In this document: positions 12,040-16,042 of the stretch, piece after piece
How positions within the stretch are numbered: the first letter of the stretch is position 1
Layout of the letters: the number at the start of each line of letters is the position of its first letter
Origin: an uncultured Solobacterium sp.
Lineage (GTDB): Bacteria > Bacillota_I > Bacilli_A > Erysipelotrichales > Erysipelotrichaceae
NCBI GenBank assembly: GCA_905235315.1
Contig: CAJOLG010000048.1
Location: forward strand, 1 to 16,042
DNA: 16,042 nt
Reading direction: 5' to 3'
Made by a program: the position numbers and the translations under genes
The notes under the pieces: model-generated
What the model was told of the DNA's origin: nothing
What the model saw: the letters and a program-made list of their open reading frames with translations, nothing else
The model's database searches: none

Positions 12040-14337
12040 ATGAAAAATCAACCGTTTAAAACAACAGAGCGATACAGCCTGAGAATCGGCGTGCTGATTG
12101 CGGCACTGCTGGTTTTTGATGCACTCGTGCTCGGATTCGGCATCCGGCGTTCGAACAGTGTAAAAAATCCGGGAGACAGTGCCGATGTCCTTACTCCCGC
12201 GCCGACGGTCTCTGCGACAGCCGCCCCGGTGCCTGCGCCGACGGAGGAGCCGATCAATGTATATAAATCCCTCCTGAATATCCCGTATGACCGTACCGGA
12301 TATGAAGCGGCGAATCCGAATGACGGCTTCACAAGCGAATGGGTGCCGTCCTCGGAGGAAGGGGCCTATGTCGAGACCGCAAATACGCCGGAGACGATTG
12401 TGGCCAATGTCAACGCTGCAGGTTCTTCCGTTACCTCTGCGGCTGTCAGCCGCTGGGGAATTCCGTTTGAATCCGGCAAGAGCTATCATATCTATCTCAA
12501 TGCGGCTTCCACGCTGAACCGCAGTATCCAGATGCGGGCATATAACGGGGATACCGGAGTTTCGTTCGGATCCACACTGCTTTCGCTGAATTCCGACCTG
12601 AACTATTTTGAATGGAGTTTTACCGTCCCGGCAGGAGCCGGCGGTTATAACGGCGTTCTGTCCTTTGATCTCGGCAATAACGGGGTTACGGATCCGCATA
12701 CGGTTACGATTCATGCGCTCCGCATTATCGGCCAGGATGACAATAAAGCAGTACGCGTAAATCAGCTTGGCTATCTGACCACGGAACAGAAACGCTGCAC
12801 GTTTATTTACAGCTGCGGAGATCTGTTTGACGTTGTAAATGCAGAAACAAATGAGATTGCCTATACCGGAGCGATTGTCGGCCGGATTGAGGATGGGTAT
12901 ACCGCAGAAACGGATTACTACGGCGATTTTACAAACCTGCGCTTTCCGGGAACCTATTTTATCCGGACGCAGAACGGCCTGATCTCCCAGCCGTTCGTTA
13001 TCAGCAGTGATCCGTATTCGGTACTGCAGGGTTCCGCAATCCGCATGCTGAGTTATCAGCGCTGCGGTCAGGAGCTGACAGAATGGGCAGGGGCGCTGGC
13101 ACATCCGGCATGTCATACCGGGGAAGCGAACTTCTATCTGACCGATGTCATGAAAGATGTCACCGGCGGCTGGCACGATGCCGGTGATTTCGGACGCTAT
13201 GTACCGACCGGCACAAAGGCCGTCAATGATCTGATGCTGGCATATCTGACTGCACCGGATGAGTTTACGGATAATATCGGCAGTCCCGACAGCGGAAACG
13301 GGATTCCGGATATTCTGGATGAAGCCCGCTATGAGATGGAATGGCTGCTGAAAATGCAGCTCGAAGACGGCAGTGTCTACTGCAAGGCAACTTCCGCAGG
13401 CTTCCCGAGTGATTCCACTGCGCCGGAAAATGATACGCTGCCGGTTCTGCTCTTTGCGCCGGATACCGTTTCGACTGCCGATGCGGCCGGGAGCTTTGCG
13501 ATCGCGTCGATGGCCTTCCGGGAGATTGACGCTGCGTTTGCGGACCGCTGCCTTGAAGCGGGAAAGAACGCAGAGCGGTATCTCAGCCATCACAGGGACT
13601 ACAAGCTTACGATAAATCCCCCGGATGTCAGTGCCGGCCAGTATCTTGATGAGTCGGATGCGGACGCCCGGTTTACCTGCAAAATGGCACTGTATGCCGC
13701 AACCGGTGATAAGCACTACGCAGAAGATGCGAAAGAGATTTATGAAGAAGATGACTCGGTCATCAATTCGGTTTCCTGGAAAAGCAACGGCATCTTCGGA
13801 GCCTACCTGTTCCTCACTGCACCGAATGCGGAAACAGATGATCCGGAATTCTATAAGGAGATTCTCGGACGGCTGAAGAACGCCGCAGACGGGATGGTAA
13901 GCGCGGCCGGAGGGTCTGCCTACGGTGTTTCAAACATTATGTATGAGTGGGGCAGCAACTCCTTTGTGTGCAATGACGGCATTGTTCTTGCGATGGCCTA
14001 TGATGTGACCGGAGAGCAGACATATCTGCAGACGGCAATCGAACAGCTGAATTATGTGCTCGGCAAGAACAGCCTGGACTACTGTTTCGTATCCGGGTTC
14101 GGAACCCGCTCCCCGAAAAACCAGCATAACCGTCTTACGGTCTCCAAACAGACCATGATGGAGGGAGCACTCTCCGGCGGACCGGATGCCTCCCGCGAAG
14201 ATGACGTCATGGAGGTCATGCCGGGGAATACCCCGCCCGCAAAGATGTATAAAGATGATTATCACAGCTATTCCACAAATGAAGTCGCCATCTATTACAA
14301 CTCCGCTCTCATTTATCTGATTGCGGCCATCGAATAA
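12040..14337 (+). CDS. Membrane-anchored glycoside hydrolase family 9 (endoglucanase-type)
   Basis: A 765-residue surface enzyme predicted to hydrolyse beta-glucans. From the ATG at 12040: basic N-terminus, one hydrophobic helix (16-35) likely acting as signal anchor, a Pro/Ala/Thr linker (about 50-70), a beta-sandwich resembling CBM4/9 (about 75-230), an Ig-like CelD_N module beginning at KAVRVNQLGY (236-245), and the GH9 catalytic (alpha/alpha)6 barrel (about 325-765). Catalytic features: GGWHDAGDFGRYVP with D380 and D383 (base), SGFGTRSP followed by H696 (the usual PHHR reads QHNR), and acid E748 in STNEVAIYYNSALIYLIA. Exact substrate (cellulose, lichenan, other beta-glucan) cannot be told. 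No dockerin or sortase motif. Upstream in-frame codons back to 11974 lie in a terminator, so 12040 is preferred despite lacking a Shine-Dalgarno. Confidence 0.88.
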   Translation: MKNQPFKTTERYSLRIGVLIAALLVFDALVLGFGIRRSNSVKNPGDSADVLTPAPTVSATAAPVPAPTEEPINVYKSLLNIPYDRTGYEAANPNDGFTSEWVPSSEEGAYVETANTPETIVANVNAAGSSVTSAAVSRWGIPFESGKSYHIYLNAASTLNRSIQMRAYNGDTGVSFGSTLLSLNSDLNYFEWSFTVPAGAGGYNGVLSFDLGNNGVTDPHTVTIHALRIIGQDDNKAVRVNQLGYLTTEQKRCTFIYSCGDLFDVVNAETNEIAYTGAIVGRIEDGYTAETDYYGDFTNLRFPGTYFIRTQNGLISQPFVISSDPYSVLQGSAIRMLSYQRCGQELTEWAGALAHPACHTGEANFYLTDVMKDVTGGWHDAGDFGRYVPTGTKAVNDLMLAYLTAPDEFTDNIGSPDSGNGIPDILDEARYEMEWLLKMQLEDGSVYCKATSAGFPSDSTAPENDTLPVLLFAPDTVSTADAAGSFAIASMAFREIDAAFADRCLEAGKNAERYLSHHRDYKLTINPPDVSAGQYLDESDADARFTCKMALYAATGDKHYAEDAKEIYEEDDSVINSVSWKSNGIFGAYLFLTAPNAETDDPEFYKEILGRLKNAADGMVSAAGGSAYGVSNIMYEWGSNSFVCNDGIVLAMAYDVTGEQTYLQTAIEQLNYVLGKNSLDYCFVSGFGTRSPKNQHNRLTVSKQTMMEGALSGGPDASREDDVMEVMPGNTPPAKMYKDDYHSYSTNEVAIYYNSALIYLIAAIE

Positions 14338-14350
14338 GCATGGAATTCCG

Positions 14351-14388
14351 TTCGGGCAGATCATCCGGTCTGCCCGAATTATTATTGT
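14351..14388 (+). terminator. Terminator after the GH9 gene
   Basis: A perfect 10-bp stem, TTCGGGCAGA (14351-14360) with TCTGCCCGAA (14369-14378), an 8-nt loop and an interrupted T-rich tail. Confidence 0.8.
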
Positions 14389-14416
14389 TGAAAAGATCCG
14401 CATGGTGTTATAAAAT
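14388..14416 (+). promoter_or_regulatory. tRNA promoter
   Basis: TTGAAA (14388-14393) and TAAAAT (14411-14416) at the ideal 17-nt spacing, each 5 of 6 to consensus. The predicted transcript starts about 12 nt before tRNA-Cys and probably covers both tRNAs. Confidence 0.65.
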
Positions 14417-14434
14417 GATTTGGCATTGAAGGAT

Positions 14435-14508
14435 GGTTCCTTAGCCAAGTGGTAAGGCAACAGACTGCAACTCTGTGATCGCCGGTTCAAGTCCGGCAGG
14501 AACCTCCA
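14435..14508 (+). tRNA. tRNA-Cys (GCA)
   Basis: 74 nt including an encoded CCA. Acceptor GGTTCCT pairs with AGGAACC; anticodon stem ACAGA/TCTGT encloses loop CTGCAAC with anticodon GCA; T arm GCCGG-TTCAAGT-CCGGC. The discriminator base is T, as expected for tRNA-Cys. Confidence 0.97.
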
Positions 14509-14524
14509 ATTTTTTTATAGATTC

Positions 14525-14608
14525 GGGGACATGGCGGAATCGGCAGACGCAACGGACTTAAAATCCGTTGGTGGCAACACCGTGCGGGTTCAAGTCCCGC
14601 TGTCCCCA
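14525..14608 (+). tRNA. tRNA-Leu (UAA)
   Basis: 84 nt, class II with a long variable arm (GGTGGCAACACC). Acceptor GGGGACA pairs with TGTCCCC; anticodon stem ACGGA/TCCGT encloses CTTAAAA with anticodon TAA; discriminator A. CCA is not encoded (GTA follows), unlike the neighbouring tRNA-Cys. Confidence 0.97.
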
Positions 14609-14615
14609 GTACACC

Positions 14616-14644
14616 AAAACCGCATAACCATGCGGTTTTTCTTC
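14616..14644 (+). terminator. Terminator of the tRNA unit
   Basis: AAAACCGCAT (14616-14625) pairs with ATGCGGTTTT (14630-14639) around a 4-nt loop, followed by T. Confidence 0.85.
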
Positions 14645-14835
14645 GTTTTTGGGTATTTGATCAGAAAGCTCCGCTTTACCCCACTTTATGCCATTTTCAG
14701 TGGCTTTTGGCAGTCTATGGTGGTCAAAATGGTAGTCAGAATCACCTGCAGGGAGTCCTGAACCGCAGAAATGCGCTGTTTTTGACCGGGCCCAACAGAA
14801 CGAAAACCGGCATAGGAGTTTTGCGAAAGGTAACG
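14645..14835. other. Non-coding stretch after tRNA-Leu, with TGGYRGTC direct repeats
   Basis: No convincing gene on either strand. It contains three imperfect 8-bp direct repeats, TGGCAGTC (14708-14715), TGGTGGTC (14718-14725) and TGGTAGTC (14730-14737), about one helical turn apart. Repeats of this kind next to a tRNA 3' end resemble arm-type sites of tyrosine recombinases, so this may be the remnant of an integrated element. No integrase gene or duplicated tRNA end is visible. Confidence 0.35.
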
Positions 14836-14841
14836 TATAAT
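14836..14841 (+). promoter_or_regulatory. -10 box of the GtrA operon
   Basis: A perfect TATAAT 18 nt before the GtrA start codon. No convincing -35 at standard spacing. Confidence 0.45.
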
Positions 14842-14859
14842 AATGTCCGGGAAGATACT

Positions 14860-15273
14860 ATGTGGGAGAAGATCAAAGAAAAGTTTTTTAATAAAAAGTT
14901 TCTGACATTCGGAATCATCGGCGCATTCAACACGGTGTTCTGTCTTCTGGTAAACCGGGGGCTTATCGCACTCGGCACCGAAGTCGGTGTCGCTTCGATC
15001 CTCAGTGATGCGATTGCCATGATTCCGTCCTATATTCTGAATATGCATTTTACGTATCACAGTAAGATGTCCTGGCAGAGTTTTGTCACGTTCCCGCTGA
15101 GCTATGTTCCGGGATGGATCATCTCCTTTGTGATCGTTGAGATTCTGAGCCGCGGCCTCGGGGTTCCCGAGCAGTGGGCGAAGCTCGTTTCGGTACCGAT
15201 CTACATTCCGGTCAATTTTCTCTGTATGAGTTTCATTGTCGGGACGTTTGGAAGAAAGTCAGAGAAAGAATGA
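14860..15273 (+). CDS. GtrA family membrane protein
   Basis: A 137-residue protein with about four membrane segments (near 14-33, 41-61, 74-95 and 104-127) and GtrA landmarks: FGIIGAFNTVFCLLVNRGL at the start of helix 1 and SYILNMHFTYHS after helix 2. GtrA-type proteins are thought to move or present undecaprenyl-phosphate-linked sugars across the membrane during surface glycan modification. The ATG at 14860 has GGGAAG 5 nt upstream; the frame extends further upstream, but only through non-coding-looking DNA. Its stop overlaps the next gene by 4 nt, so the two are coupled. Confidence 0.82.
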   Translation: MWEKIKEKFFNKKFLTFGIIGAFNTVFCLLVNRGLIALGTEVGVASILSDAIAMIPSYILNMHFTYHSKMSWQSFVTFPLSYVPGWIISFVIVEILSRGLGVPEQWAKLVSVPIYIPVNFLCMSFIVGTFGRKSEKE

Positions 15274-16042
15274 ACATTTATATCTACGTAATGACTCTGG
15301 TGCTTCTGCTGCTGTCAGAAGGGACCGGCGCATGGTTCAAACGACTGCTTGGAATCGACCGGAGCGGCTTCAACGCACCGGTCGGTTTTGCATTGCTGCT
15401 GGCGGTATGCCAGACGCTGTATTATCCGGCGCAGATTTTCAATTATTCCTTCCACTGGATCGTTGTCAGTACCTGTATCGTTCTGGCTGCCGCGGTGTTC
15501 TTTGTAATCTATGACCTTGCGGATATGAAGGCTTCGCTGTTCCGGAAGGAAACGCTGATCGTGCTTGCGGCAGCGGTGCTGTTTATGGTGCTGTGCAGGG
15601 GATATGAGATCGTCAGTATCGGGGATGCCGGCAATACGCTTCCGCTTCAGATGTCTGATGTGAAAGCACCTCAGTTTCAGGGATATTTCCACTTTGCGCT
15701 TTCCTTTGCGTGGCTGGTCGATCTGCCGCTCCGTCTTCTGCATCTGCCCGGCATTATTTACAGCGCGGCAGAGATTTACGGTCTGGGGATGCTTTATGTT
15801 GTGATCAGTTCCATGCTGATCGTGGATATTGTACGGCGGCTCGGCCTGCGCAATCACTGGTTTGAGTTTGCGCTCGGCATCTATCTTCTGATGAACGGAA
15901 ACTATACTGCATGGTGGCCCGGCAGGGCATGGCTCGGGCTTTCGTGGTCGGTTCTGTTCACAACGATGGCCGTATATACCGGATACCGGTATCTCAAAGA
16001 CGAAAATGAAATGTACAAATATGTCTGGCTGCCGGTGATCAC
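15270..16042 (+). CDS. Polytopic membrane protein, 3' truncated by the window edge
   Basis: The ATG at 15270 overlaps the GtrA stop (ATGA). The frame is open for 257 codons to the end of the window with no stop. The product is very hydrophobic: membrane-like segments near residues 3-17, 36-55, 61-85, 95-112, 137-160, 165-190 and 205-225, with polar loops such as GDAGNTLPLQMSDVKAPQFQGYFHF (120-144) and NGNYTAWWPGRAWLG (210-224). The pattern (hydrophobic, aromatic-rich loops, next to GtrA) recalls DUF6077-like or GT-C glycosyltransferase-like membrane proteins, but no catalytic motif can be confirmed in the visible part. Role in surface polysaccharide or glycolipid assembly is inferred from its neighbour. 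Confidence 0.75.
   Translation, partial: MNIYIYVMTLVLLLLSEGTGAWFKRLLGIDRSGFNAPVGFALLLAVCQTLYYPAQIFNYSFHWIVVSTCIVLAAAVFFVIYDLADMKASLFRKETLIVLAAAVLFMVLCRGYEIVSIGDAGNTLPLQMSDVKAPQFQGYFHFALSFAWLVDLPLRLLHLPGIIYSAAEIYGLGMLYVVISSMLIVDIVRRLGLRNHWFEFALGIYLLMNGNYTAWWPGRAWLGLSWSVLFTTMAVYTGYRYLKDENEMYKYVWLPVI

Noticed and set aside
12019..13716. 565-codon minus-strand frame opposite the GH9 gene
   Set aside because: Antisense shadow: the composition is unlike a protein, there is no ribosome site, and the plus strand is a clear GH9 enzyme.
14531..14761. 76-codon frame running through tRNA-Leu and its terminator
   Set aside because: It begins inside the tRNA and crosses a terminator; the sequence has no protein-like features and no ribosome site.

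Overview
The window looks like the chromosome of a Gram-positive, low-to-mid GC Bacillota, and my best guess is an Erysipelotrichia-type gut bacterium. The lineage is inferred, not proven. Supporting points are strong AGGAGG-type ribosome binding sites, UGA used as a stop, a lipoprotein-type PotD, a B. stearothermophilus-type pyrimidine-nucleoside phosphorylase, a monocistronic rplS with a structured leader, and many short hairpin-plus-T-run terminators. Nearly all genes lie on the plus strand and are tightly packed. No transposase, phage or CRISPR gene is present.

Layout. 72-1370 is an M48/Ste24-type membrane metallopeptidase. A 51-codon gene sits on the minus strand at 1379-1534, with its own promoter and with its stop codon in the loop of its terminator. 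1633-2523 is an EamA/DMT transporter ending in a terminator. 2620-5933 is a compact run: two overlapping small HTH-like proteins, pyrimidine-nucleoside phosphorylase, a ComB-family (2-phosphosulfolactate phosphatase-like) protein and a Cof-type HAD phosphatase; the last three are separated by 1 nt or overlap. 6061-6411 is rplS (L19), with promoter, structured leader and terminator. 6514-6945 encodes a small ribbon-helix-helix/coiled-coil-like protein.

7120-11943 is a polyamine uptake operon: an XRE-cupin regulator followed by potA, potB, potC and potD. Its promoter lies between two copies of one palindromic operator whose centres are 94 bp apart, close to nine helical turns. Two features stand out. 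PotA is 522 residues long because its C-terminal TOBE fold is interrupted by about 175 residues that read as two repeats of a surface-protein-like Ig-type module. potB carries a one-base insertion that breaks its frame near the C-terminus while both flanking reading frames stay intact.

12040-14337 is a membrane-anchored glycoside hydrolase family 9 enzyme with a CBM-like module, an Ig-like module and a GH9 catalytic domain. Then come tRNA-Cys(GCA) and tRNA-Leu(UAA). A roughly 250-nt stretch without a convincing gene follows and carries three short direct repeats of the sort found at recombinase attachment sites. The window ends in a GtrA-family membrane protein overlapping by 4 nt a polytopic membrane protein cut by the window edge; this pair probably works in cell-surface glycan or lipid-linked sugar handling.

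The strongest candidates for new biology are the Ig-module insertion in PotA, the phased twin operators controlling the pot operon, and the small unannotated-type genes (minus-strand 51-mer, paired HTH proteins, RHH/coiled-coil protein).
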